From Haemaphysalis longicornis (taxonomy: Eukaryota > Arthropoda > Arachnida > Ixodida > Ixodidae): 64,000 nt of DNA. The first letter of the stretch is position 1, and each line of letters begins with the position of its first letter. The notes under the pieces are model-generated. The model was not told the origin of the DNA. It saw only the letters and a list, made by a program, of their open reading frames with translations, and did not search any database. The DNA is taken from positions 59,783,860 to 59,847,859 of the forward strand of contig CM023454.1 in NCBI GenBank assembly GCA_013339765.2, read 5' to 3'. Position numbers and translations under genes: made by a program. Below, piece after piece: positions 21,626-30,789 of the stretch.

Positions 21626-22357
21626 CTACCCGTCCGGTTTTTCTCTGGGTTCTCTTGTTCCGTGACTTACGCTTCCGAAGCATCTCCTTCGGTGCTTATG
21701 CGGCGCGTGCGTTCTACTGGACCCAAAGACACTCGGGATTGAAATATGGGGCGATGGAAAGTCCCTGTCTGTGATAAGGACTTCTCTTGGTATAGATCTC
21801 CGCTTTGGAGACGGGCTGTCCTGCAAGCACGGTTTCTGGTCAACATTAACCTCACCAAACCCAGAAAGAGTCAAGTGCAATGCCGCCACTTGCGGACTAT
21901 GTGAAAGTGAAGTTTCTTTATCAGGTGATGGAAGGACCGCCTGATGTGTCACAGTTACATCAAGTTCCCTATGTTCATTGGCATCTCGTGCCACGTCAAG
22001 AGGGGGCGACCGTTGATCTGCACTAGAGCGCGGTGGTGAGACAGCCTGTACTTTATCAAAGATTTCCCCACCATCCTTAAATTTGCGGGGTTCTGTTAGC
22101 GTAGCCTCAAGTTCCGCGAGCCGTAGCTTTAGCGGCAAAGTTTCTTTTTCTATTTTTTCACGCGCTCGCACGTGATCATCGCGCTCGTTTTCTATTACCG
22201 CCCGCGCTTTCTCCATGTCGGCAATCTTTTTGAGCGATTCTAGCTCTAACTCTTTCTCTTCCCACCAGTATCTCTGCTCCTCAAGCACCCACTGCTCAAG
22301 ATCGTCGCCGCTTAATCCTGAGCCCGTCCCCAGTTCAAATAATTCCTCTGTGTCCAT
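21626..22357 (-). CDS. Gag-like coiled-coil protein of the nested element
   Basis: An intact frame of 243 codons from the ATG at 22357, about 35 bases after the primer-binding site. I chose this ATG because the longer frame begins inside the primer-binding site with a non-ATG codon. Residues ~25-90 are highly charged and helical in character (WEEKELELESLKKIADMEKA, then REKIEKETLPLKLRLAELEA), a likely coiled coil; the rest is Ser/Pro-rich. No zinc knuckle, protease or RT follows. It probably corresponds to the N-terminal part of a Gag whose remainder was deleted, so the element would need enzymes from an autonomous relative. Confidence 0.6.
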   Translation of the reverse strand: MDTEELFELGTGSGLSGDDLEQWVLEEQRYWWEEKELELESLKKIADMEKARAVIENERDDHVRAREKIEKETLPLKLRLAELEATLTEPRKFKDGGEIFDKVQAVSPPRSSADQRSPPLDVARDANEHRELDVTVTHQAVLPSPDKETSLSHSPQVAALHLTLSGFGEVNVDQKPCLQDSPSPKRRSIPREVLITDRDFPSPHISIPSVFGSSRTHAPHKHRRRCFGSVSHGTREPREKPDG

Positions 22358-22392
22358 GCCGGGTTTTTGGCTACAAAAAACAAAGTAGTCTT

Positions 22393-22411
22393 GTCCTGTC
22401 GCGGACGCCAA
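22393..22411 (-). other. tRNA primer-binding site of the nested element
   Basis: Minus-strand TTGGCGTCCGCGACAGGAC, four bases inside the 5' LTR. TGGCG-type primer-binding sites are usual in Ty3/gypsy elements. Which tRNA is used cannot be settled by eye. Confidence 0.75.
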
Positions 22412-22415
22412 TTAT

Positions 22416-23134
22416 TGTCAGGGTAATGAACAACAATAATAAATACAAGTATAAATTGTGAACGAGACTACGTTTATGTAGTACCCGAAACCCCAATAAA
22501 CACACACTATGGACAGAGAGAATCAAGAACACTGGGGACAGAAGAATAGAGGGGGGCGGCGATACCGCGGTATCGAAAACGCTAACAAGTTTAACAAACA
22601 ACCAACCGTCAAAGTCCGCGAAAGGACGGCGGGGACACAGTAGGGTTCACTGCGGGAACGGGGTTGTCATAGCTCACGTCCCAGATTTGCCGTCGTGATG
22701 CTTCGGTGTTGAAAGGTCGAGGTGGCGTGTCAAGGCCAGGGTGGTAGCGCGCGCACCGAGCTCCCGTTGCACCGTTGTGGGGAACGCAGCTCTCTTGGGG
22801 CGTCGCGGTTTCCTACCGACGCACGGCGAGACGACTTTCTTGCGGTGGTGAAGTTCGGGGGTTGCAGTTGAGGAGGACCTCTTGGGGCACGGCACGGGTC
22901 CAGTCGCCCGACCGCCGCGCATCCCGGTCTCGCTCTGCAAAAAAGCCTCCCTGTGCTCTCCCTGCCGCCAGCCGCTGTCGCTGGCCGCTTCCAATTGGCC
23001 GGCTCAAGATTGAGGGGTGAACGACCCCGAATGACACTGATGATGATGGTGACCTCGGGGTTTTTGAAACATACCCCGTAAATCGCGCCTTTGCGTCTTC
23101 GTCATCGTCGTTGTCTTCGTTTTCACTCATGACA
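22416..23134 (-). repeat. 5' LTR of the nested element
   Basis: 719 bp, nearly identical to 20415-21134. It is flanked by TTGAC on its outer side. Confidence 0.92.
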
Positions 23135-23161
23135 TTGACCTCCTTGTCGCCGTGCGTCGCA

Positions 23162-23181
23162 GATCCTTGGCGACTGCGCCA
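23162..23181 (-). other. tRNA primer-binding site of the Gmr1-like element
   Basis: Minus-strand TGGCGCAGTCGCCAAGGATC directly at the inner edge of the 5' LTR. It shares one base with the LTR end and fixes the 5' to 3' orientation of the 10.4 kb element. Confidence 0.75.
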
Positions 23182-24470
23182 GTAAAGGTTTTATGATTCG
23201 TTGTTTTTTGCTTCGATGCGCCGATGTTGTGGCGTGTAGAAAACTGCCAATGGCCAGCGTTGGTGCCTGATGGTGACGGCACTGATGACACGATGACGAT
23301 AAGACTTGTTGAGGGTTTTGGAAACTGTATATATAACCGAAAGACTTATACAGGATATTTACAAACTAAAGTAGACAGAGTAAGAAATGAAGTCGGATTC
23401 CTGGTCGGCTAAAACTTTGCGCCCGCGGCACCCCCGTCAGCGACGGACCCTGACCTAAGAATACGGAAGTGGTGAGATCCTCCCTAGCCTGAATTGGCAA
23501 GCCCGACAATACGCCGGCGGTGCATAGGACAATAAAACTCTGAGGAGTCCACCTCTATACCTCGTGTCTCATGGTTTTAATGGGTCACCTAGTGTCCACC
23601 CCGATATATAAGCCAATCACCATCATTTGGCGATCTGACTGGGCGGATTACCTCATCCAGGTTTAAACCGTGGTGGGCAACGCCCCCCGTAACCCTGAGA
23701 CATAGGTTACCCTCTCTCACATTAGGAAGAAGGAAAATATCAAAACCAAACACAACAAACACAGACACGTGCAAGCGGACGGGAACAAGCCTCTACGAAT
23801 GCAGCCTCCGCCGCCCGTTCGCACAATTCTCGTCCAAGACCGGACAGCCACCTAAGCCAGCTGAAACCCATGAACATCCGTCTTAACGACCCGGCGCGTC
23901 ACCAAGATTCTCCGCCGTTGACAGGCGAGGCCCCGTTAATTGGACCGTGGGCCAGAAAAAGCGCGTAGGGACAAAAGGACAGGGCGGCCGGCTCAGGCGT
24001 CGCTTCTGCCGCGCCCACACGGGCCACAACGCCCGCACCCTCGCACGACTCCAGTCCGCGTGCGCACTGGCCAACAAAAGGAAAGCTATCGCCATAAATC
24101 GGCCACTGTCTAACCACAGTTGACCGCTCCAAGCTACCCGTCTCCAGCCGCGCGACGGACCAAATGGTTTTACAATCTGCTAATGGAAACCGCGGTGGGC
24201 CCCGAGCCAGCTGCCGCCATGCCCCCCAGATGCCATTTGTGTCGCCAGGGTACCAATGTTCTCCCACGGCTTCACGTCGCACTCCGGCCAAAACAACGTG
24301 ACAGCGCAGCTAGGACCCCAGACAATGTGTCCTCCCGTGAGCGGCATGACTAAAAGACCTCTTGCTCTGAACGCGCGTTCTGCCATAAAGTCATGTATTC
24401 CCACTGTTCGGAACCGCCGCTCCCTCCGCGTTCGACACATCCTGCGTCGCTGGTGCGTGGAACCCTTACA
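23181..24470 (-). repeat. 5' LTR of the Gmr1-like element
   Basis: About 1.29 kb, homologous to 14090-15397. The outer edge abuts the target duplication GAAGG at 24471-24475 and then SINE sequence. Open frames inside it match those of the other LTR and are shadows. Confidence 0.88.
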
Positions 24471-24787
24471 GAAGGCAAGGGGGTGTCGTTAGCCTTCTTT
24501 TTATTACCGTTAGTGAAGTTAACGTTTTAATTATAGGTATGAAAGAAACAAAGAAAAACACGCACCCGAGTGGGGACCAAACCAACGCGTTTCGATTTTA
24601 TTTCGAATCCCTTACCAATTCGGCTTTCTGGGTGACTGTATTCTTCGTCGCTTTCTGTAGTATTTATATATATTAGAACTTTATGTGACGCTTGAGGGTG
24701 GTAGCCAGCGCCACTCTGATTACACGGGCAGACAGGGACTTTTTTTTCAACCCCCGGGGAGTGACTCCAACGTCTACAGCCTGTCAT
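24471..24787 (-). repeat. SINE (variant family), minus copy of an inverted pair
   Basis: The reverse complement runs from 'ctgtagacgttgg' through 'cagagtggcgctggctacca', 'agccgaattggtaaggga' (box A-like) and a pyrimidine-rich tail to 'gaag' at the LTR element. The remaining end of this SINE is at 14022-14089. It pairs along its length with 24870-25177. It shares its 5' head with the Ruka-like units but has a different tRNA-like module and tail. Confidence 0.75.
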
Positions 24788-24869
24788 AAGCCAAAGAGTG
24801 GCGGGAAGCCCTCTTCAGCTACTTTGGTATTACAGCTGCAAGAACCGACACCCCCGTGACCACAGTTTG

Positions 24870-25390
24870 GCTGTAGACGTAGGAGGCAAGCCCCGGGGGA
24901 AAGAGAAGGTACCCTTCTCCCCGCGTAGTCAGAGTGGCGCTGGCTACCACCCTCAAGGGTGAGATACAGTTCTAGTAAATACGAATGCCCCAGAAAGCGA
25001 GGAAGAACACAGTCGTGCAGATATCAGAATTCGTAACGCCTTTGAGATCAAATTGAAAGGCGTGCGTTCGGTCCCAACTGTTGGCGCAATTTTTTCTTTC
25101 TTTTCTTATTATAAATAAAAAAAGTTAACTTCAATAACAGTAGTCAAAACGCACTCTAACGACACCCTTATGCCTTCTTTGGCGTTGTAGACGGCCGACC
25201 TATCTTTCGTTATTTCCTCAACGAGCACCTCATTTCCAAACTATATTAGTCTGAAAAAGCCCATCTGGGGTCTCAGGTGTGGCAACCTTGATGCCAAGGT
25301 AGCATAAGAGGACTTCCCGCCAGTCACATGCTCACGACAGCGTGCAGACGTTCGAGTCAGGCCCCACGAGTTAAAAAGAAGATCAGAATG
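24870..25390 (+). repeat. SINE (variant family), plus copy of an inverted pair
   Basis: Reads 'ctgtagacgtagg', 'cagagtggcgctggctacca', a diverged tRNA-like stretch (about 25015-25085), a tail with 'ccttctttggcgttgtagac', then a Ruka-like body ('ggcaaccttgatgcc', 'gttaaaaagaag'). The minus copy lies ~82 bases upstream, so transcription could form a ~310 bp hairpin. The unit breaks off at about 25390, where the LINE begins, and similar sequence resumes at about 30790. Confidence 0.72.
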
Positions 25391-26052
25391 ACAACACGTA
25401 AGGTCCCTCATCAAACCCTGTTTTCAGCACCTACCCCGTTTTCTTTGCCACTAGAATAGTACCATTAGCTGTGTAAAGTTTGGCTCCATCGTTTATTACC
25501 AAGTTTAATCACCATCGGAGGACCCGGACACCTGAAATCGGAATTTGAAGAACGGCTAGCACCGCAATGGCGTCTGCGACTGCAGCTGCTGTGCTCGAGC
25601 TCTCGGTGCATGATCAATCCCAGAGGAAGGTGGATACCAGGATTCAAGAGAACACGATGGACTTCGACGAACTGGCGGTAGCACTATCCCGCAGCCAGAC
25701 CCGTGGAAACAAATGCTGAGCCATCGACGACAAGCAAAACAAGTCTACCAACAAGCCGCACAAGCGCCAGGTAGGCCGCACGGCTCCATTCGCACTCCGC
25801 CTGTTCCAGAGTCCGAATAGAAAACTTCCAGAGTCCGAATAGAAAACCATCTACCGGCCACGAGACGGGTTGCTCTTAGCAGCGTGGAGTGATCGTCAGA
25901 TCCCGCGGGGATACAGACAGCCTGTAGGATACCAGAAGGCAGCTTTAACCAACAGATTGTGATCCAAGTGCAAGCAGTGCAACATTTAATTGTCGCCAGC
26001 ACTCCCAATTATGAATATGCGAAAATTCTTGGCGACGTCATCCCTCCAACTT

Positions 26053-26168
26053 GGCGCAGCAACGTATAACATCCTGCCCCAGCATAAAGCTCTGTCCAGG
26101 TACCACCCGGGGCGCAGCAACGTATAACATCCTGCCCCAGCATAAAGCTCTGTCCAGGTACCACCCGG
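26053..26168 (+). repeat. 58-bp tandem repeat, two copies
   Basis: Two almost identical 58-base units starting 'ggcgcagcaacgtataac' at 26053 and 26111. They lie in the 5' region of the LINE just before ORF1. Tandem 5' UTR units are known as promoter monomers in some LINEs; a promoter role here is only a possibility. Confidence 0.85.
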
Positions 26169-26304
26169 GGAGTGATACACGGCCTGTATGTAGGTACGAC
26201 TACCAAACAGCTGCCCTACATCATCGCTTCCTCAGGACCCAGAATAGTGCAAGCCCGAATGCTCGGAAAGTCCAGCTCCGCTGTGGGGATGGTTAAATGA
26301 CCTC

Positions 26305-26613
26305 TTGTGTCTTTTTTACATTCGTGCGCATGGACTTCATACCGGCTGCCGACCGTACCGCCGATCTATCCAGTGCTGCACTCTGTGTGTTGATATCGGA
26401 CATCGACGAGACGTCTACCCGATGCCGGAAGTGTCCGTATGTGCCCAGTGTCATGAGCGTGACCCACCTCTCGAACACGCATGCATTCTGAAGTGCAAAC
26501 TCTGCTTCCTCGACCATCCAATGGCAAGCAGGGAGTGCCGCAAGAAACTCCGTCCGCCGCCGCCACCCTCGCATGTACAGGAACGGCTCTCTCGGACATT
26601 GCCAGTGTACTAA
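26305..26613 (+). pseudogene. LINE ORF1 (Gag-like) zinc-knuckle segment
   Basis: A 102-codon frame with three successive Cys-rich clusters: CCTLC with GH and a Cys-to-Tyr change; CAQC with H and C; and CKLCFLDHPMASREC. This matches the nucleic-acid-binding CCHC array near the C-terminus of I/Jockey-type ORF1 proteins. A charged segment resembling a coiled coil (about 26815-26870, LEAEKEQLKKQL) follows out of frame. Only this segment of ORF1 is legible; upstream and downstream frames are broken. Confidence 0.65.
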
Positions 26614-27489
26614 CGGAATCCCCAACACCAGTCGCCACCACTTCCCAGGCCGGCTCTGCAGGAAGTACAAGCCCCTACTTCTTGACAGCAATTCACACCG
26701 CAACAAGTAAGCTGGTCCTAAGTGGTAGCTCCTACAGTCGCACCCCCAGAAAATTTTCCCATACTGCTTGCAAAACAAGCCTCAAAGCAAGGTAATCGTC
26801 CCCGCATAAAAACCTCGAAGCAGAAAAGGAACAGCTGAAGAAGCAGCTACATGCACAAACGGCTCGCACTGAAAACTCGAACGCCGTATTGAAGAGCTGT
26901 TAACGCATCTGGAAGATCTTACTTAGGCGCTGACGCAAAAATTGGTACCAGACATGCCCACTCCACAGCCAGCGCAACAGGCTCCATCGCTGCCCACATT
27001 TGAAAGTGAGGGCGAGCTGTAAAAACTAATCTACGACCTTCAAAAGAAAATGGACACCCGCATGACGGCTTTGAAAATACGCTGGGAGGCCAACCAAGCA
27101 GTCAAAAGAAAAAGTCGCAAGAACCAAATGCCCCAAACCTCTAGCAACCCGCTCAGCATATTTCTGTCTGATGATAAATGGGAGCAAAGCTGAAATGGGA
27201 AACCATAAGGGCACCCCTATTCGACCAACGGTTGTATGAAAGTGGAATTGTCAGTCGTGTCGACGAAAACAAAGCTCGCTATCTTATTTCGTATTGCTAT
27301 CCTCAGCGACAGTCACCGCGCCTTACGTGACAAATACAGAACAAGTGACTCTCCGTGGTCATCAAACGTACGCTACTGATACGAGAGCGAGGACACGGAT
27401 GCTGGTTCAAGCAAGGCAAACCGCACAGATGCATACCCTACAACAGACTGTGATTACACATTTGTCGAAATCATCCCGGAGAAGAAGAT

Positions 27490-28072
27490 ACAAGCCAGCA
27501 TCTTCAATTTGAATATTTATAGTTCCTCATCAATATTCGTGGGTAAAATCGATCAACTTTTCAAGAAGGTTAAGCTTCACGCCAAAGGACATGCCGTAAT
27601 ATTCGTCTGTGATTTTAACGGACACCACACTACGTTGGGGTATCAAAGAGAGAACACGAAAGGGCAGAAATGATACCAAGCTATTTGTAATATCAATTTT
27701 CACCTTGGTAACAACATAGATACCCCAACCAGAATTGGCAACAGGGTCTCTCGCGACACGACCCTGGAACTTATGCTGAACCATGGCATCAAAGATCCAA
27801 TTTGTGAATGCCTAGACGAAACACTCGGCAGCCACCATTACATCATCGAGCTGCAGCTATCCCATCACAAAGCCCGATCTTCGAAAATAGGCCCAGCTCG
27901 CCTGACAGACTGGCCGAAATTCCGCAACACGGCACCAGGCTGCCTCATCAAAGCAAGCGAAGAATGGACAGAACAATTGCTTGCAGCTGCCCAAAAACAC
28001 AAAAAGGAAATTACGCTGACCGAAGATTGCCCGGCTGTAGGCACGCACTCACTATACCTTTGGGAAGCTTGA
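27490..28072 (+). pseudogene. LINE AP-like endonuclease domain
   Basis: Frames contain AVIFVCDFNGHHTTLGY, corresponding to the GDFNAHH motif with Gly changed to Cys, then NNIDTPTRIGN and SRDTTLELML, then LGSHHYIIELQL at the SDH position, with Asp retained neither there nor in the usual serine context. A stop interrupts at about 27673. The domain nicks target DNA to prime reverse transcription. The longest open part is 27773-28072, extending into the linker before RT. Confidence 0.7.
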
Positions 28073-28439
28073 AGAGGACTAACCAAACGGTTGAAAAAAC
28101 CGCAGAACTAACCGGAATATTCGGGTCTGCATAGGTCGGCCAACAAAAGAAGCTGCTTAATATTCAAAGCCGCTCACCCAGCAAAATTGTCAACTCTGCA
28201 CAAAACTTTAAGATACACTCGGCACTCTTCGTACGTGGCACCTACTTCGGTCTTTAATGGGAAAAAGAGAGAGAGTAAAATGGCAGCAAGACATCACCTT
28301 AAAAGATTGATACATAACTACAAAGGCACAGACGGAAACCTCATTGAGGAATTGAAGAAACCGTGGGAGGATACAAGCAAAACAGCACCGCTCCCTACGG
28401 CACACTACACGGGCACTCCTAACCCAGAAAAGGTCGCCC

Positions 28440-29460
28440 TTTCAGCCTTGTCGAAATAGTCAGCAGCCCTACATCTAACATAAAATACTATACCAGGAAA
28501 TGACGAAATTCCCAAGCAATTACATTGGAATCTGGATACAGAAGCATTAGAGGTTCTTCTAAATTACATCAACGAACAATGGAGGTCCGGCAAGCTCTCT
28601 CCTTCCTGGAAGCATTAAGATATCATACTAATACCCAAACCTCAAAAACCGCACGTTCCCGGCAACCTAGGGCCCATCTCCCTCACATCATGTGTGGAAA
28701 AAGCTACTGGAACACATGGTGCACAATCGCCTTTCTCTTTATATCGAAGATGGTGGACACTTCCCAGACACTATGCATGGATTTCGGCCACACGTATCCA
28801 CGCAAGACGTCCTGCTGCAACTGAAAGAAGAAATCATTGATTGCCTCACCAATACCTACAAAAGATGCATTTTAACGCAGGACATCAAGGGCGGGTTTGA
28901 GAACATCAGTCATAAGGGCTTCCTCCAAGGTTTAGCCTCCATTGATTGTGGACAGCGCTAGTATGACTACGTCAAAACCTTTCTAACCGACCGTACGGAA
29001 ACAATTGGCATGGGACACCTCCGAGCAACAAAGTTCAATACAATAGCCCGAGGCACTCCCCAAGGCTCAGTTAGTTCCCCGCTCTTAGTCAATATTACTA
29101 TGAAGGACCTTCCTCCTATACTACAAGCTATCCCGCATCTTAGACATGCTCTCTATGCGGATGATCTCACCCTGTAGACGCTAACAGGATCAATAAGGGA
29201 ACAACAAGATGCTCTGCAAGTAGCCATAGACGAAGCCCAACGTTACCTTCACGATAAAGGGCTCGAATGTACTCCGGAGAAGTCCGCTCGCCTCACTCTC
29301 TGCATCGGGACGGCGTACCAACGAAAGCACCGCATTCACGACCCGGAGAAAGTGCCCAATGTATCTAAACTACGTATCCTAGGTCTTTCACTACCAAAAA
29401 ATGGATCAGGCATTCACACAGCTGCACCGCTTCACCAGACACTCAGACCGCTAATCCGCT
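28440..29460 (+). pseudogene. LINE reverse transcriptase
   Basis: In changing frames I read ILTQDIKGGFENISHKGF (motif A), ARGTPQGSVSSPLLVNI (motif B), LRHALYADDLTL (catalytic YADD at 29154-29165) and LRILGLSLPKNG (thumb). In-frame stops follow the YADD box and occur near 28960 and 29462. Motif order and spacing are those of RNase H-bearing LINEs. Confidence 0.8.
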
Positions 29461-29855
29461 CATAAGACGCGTGTCAAAACGGCGATTTGGCTTGCAAGAG
29501 TTAAACAGAGTGCGCATTGCCCAAGCCATACTTATAAGCCGGGTAGCTTACGGAACCCCTTATTTGGCACTGAAAACATGCGAAAAAATCAAGACCAATT
29601 TCATCATTCGTCAAGCATATAGGACAGCCTTAGGACTGCACCAAATAAACATCGACAAACAGATTATTGCATCTTAGACTACATAACACATGGGAGAAAA
29701 TACAGAATGCGGATCATAGCTCTCAACTAGAACGCTTACACCTAACACTAACGGGACGAGCTACACTGTGACGGCTGGGATATGCCATACCGCCACTGCA
29801 AGACAAGTAGAAGCCGGTTTCACTCCAACTCAGACAATCCATCAGAGTAGCCCCT

Positions 29856-30365
29856 ATGCCAAGAAACATGCACCCAGTACACAATAAAGCTCGACGCATA
29901 GCAAGAGTACGCGCCATGATTAATAAATACGGCGACAATCCAACAACAAGGTATACGGACGCGTCGCCATACAAGAACAAGGCAGCCCACGTCGTGTGTG
30001 TCACCAATGCAGCAGAGCAAGCAACAACCGCTATCACCGTCGGCACAACATCAACAGGAGCTGCTGAACAAGCCTCTATTGCACTGGCCATCAGGACGGG
30101 AAAAGATGCAACTACATTTTTGACGGATTCGCAGGCGGCGTGCGGCAGTAACCAAAGAGGCCACATCAGCAAGACGGACTTCAACTTCTTAGGAATACTG
30201 CCCCCATACCTCAAACGTGGCACATCTGGATTCCTGGTCACGGCTCTCTCGGAGAAAATGAGGCGCCTCCCGCCGCTGCCCGCGCGCTTATACACAGGGC
30301 CATTACCACACAGGAACAAACACCACTTGCAGCCCCCAAACAGAACCGTTTCTCTGGTATGTTGA
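29856..30365 (+). pseudogene. LINE RNase H domain
   Basis: A 169-codon frame with TRYTDASPYKNKAAHVVCVT (first Asp), STGAAEQASIALAIRT (Glu) and ATTFLTDSQAACGS (second catalytic Asp). A further Cys/His region and the 3' UTR follow, ending at about 30785. The presence of RNase H separates this element from CR1 or RTE LINEs, which lack it. Confidence 0.75.
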
Positions 30366-30789
30366 CATTCTAATTTACTACCGTCAAGGCCCAAGAACCT
30401 TCCCGACTCCGCAATCCCAGTTAACAAGAGCAGAAGCCACCACTTTTCTTAGACTACAGACGAATACGTACCCCCAGAGAACCATACTTCATGTGATTTA
30501 CCCACCAAATAACCGTCTACCAGCAATTTCTGTCCAACGCTCGGCACAGTGTACCACCAGGTTTGGGAGTGCCACAAGACCCCAGGCCTTGCGCCCATAA
30601 CATCCTCCGTCTACAAGCAGTGGGCGAACCGCCTGACGAGCCCGTACGTTGGGATCCAGCGTGAACTGGTGAAGAGGACCTGGCCGCCAACCGAGCTCAG
30701 GGTATCCGAGAATAGGGAAGCCCCCCACCGGGCGGGTGCCCTAACATCTGCACCAGCTTGACAAATAAACATTTATTCATCATCATCAC

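Larger units (their letters stand above)
20415..23134 (-). mobile_element. Non-autonomous LTR retrotransposon nested in the Gmr1-like element
   Basis: The LTRs are 20415-21134 (720 bp) and 22416-23134 (719 bp). They begin TGTCA and end TGACA and are flanked by a perfect 5-bp duplication TTGAC (20410-20414 and 23135-23139). In the minus orientation a primer-binding site (22411-22393, TTGGCGTCCGCGACAGGAC) lies four bases from the 5' LTR and a G-rich polypurine tract (21151-21135) adjoins the 3' LTR. The internal region is only ~1.28 kb and has no PR, RT or IN. By eye I count about two dozen substitutions and one indel between the LTRs (roughly 3-4 %), so it is younger than its host. Confidence 0.92.
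14090..24470 (-). mobile_element. Gmr1-like Ty3/gypsy LTR retrotransposon (gag-PR-IN-RT-RH)
   Basis: A complete but mutated LTR element on the minus strand: 5' LTR 24470-23181, primer-binding site 23181-23162, gag from about 20017, protease 19309-18698, integrase 18218-17266, RT 17285-16278, RNase H 16165-15569, 3' LTR 15397-14090. The flanks carry a 5-bp target duplication GAAGG (14085-14089 and 24471-24475) inside a SINE. Integrase precedes RT, which is the Ty1/copia domain order, while the protein motifs are Ty3-type; this is the hallmark of the Gmr1 clade. LTRs differ by roughly 15 % in the part I compared. A second LTR element is inserted at 20415-23134. Confidence 0.88.
25395..30785 (+). 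mobile_element. I-like LINE with ORF1, EN, RT and RNase H
   Basis: A plus-strand non-LTR retrotransposon of about 5.4 kb, near full length. It shows a 58-bp tandem repeat in the 5' region (26053-26168), an ORF1 with zinc knuckles (26305-26613), an endonuclease (about 27490-27900), an RT with LYADDL (29151-29168), an RNase H domain (about 29940-30170) and a 3' end with 'aataaa' and a short (CAT)n tail. The RNase H after RT and the triple Cys motif in ORF1 point to the I/Jockey side of the LINE tree. Multiple stops make it a fossil. SINE sequence flanks both ends, which suggests insertion into a SINE array. Confidence 0.82.
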
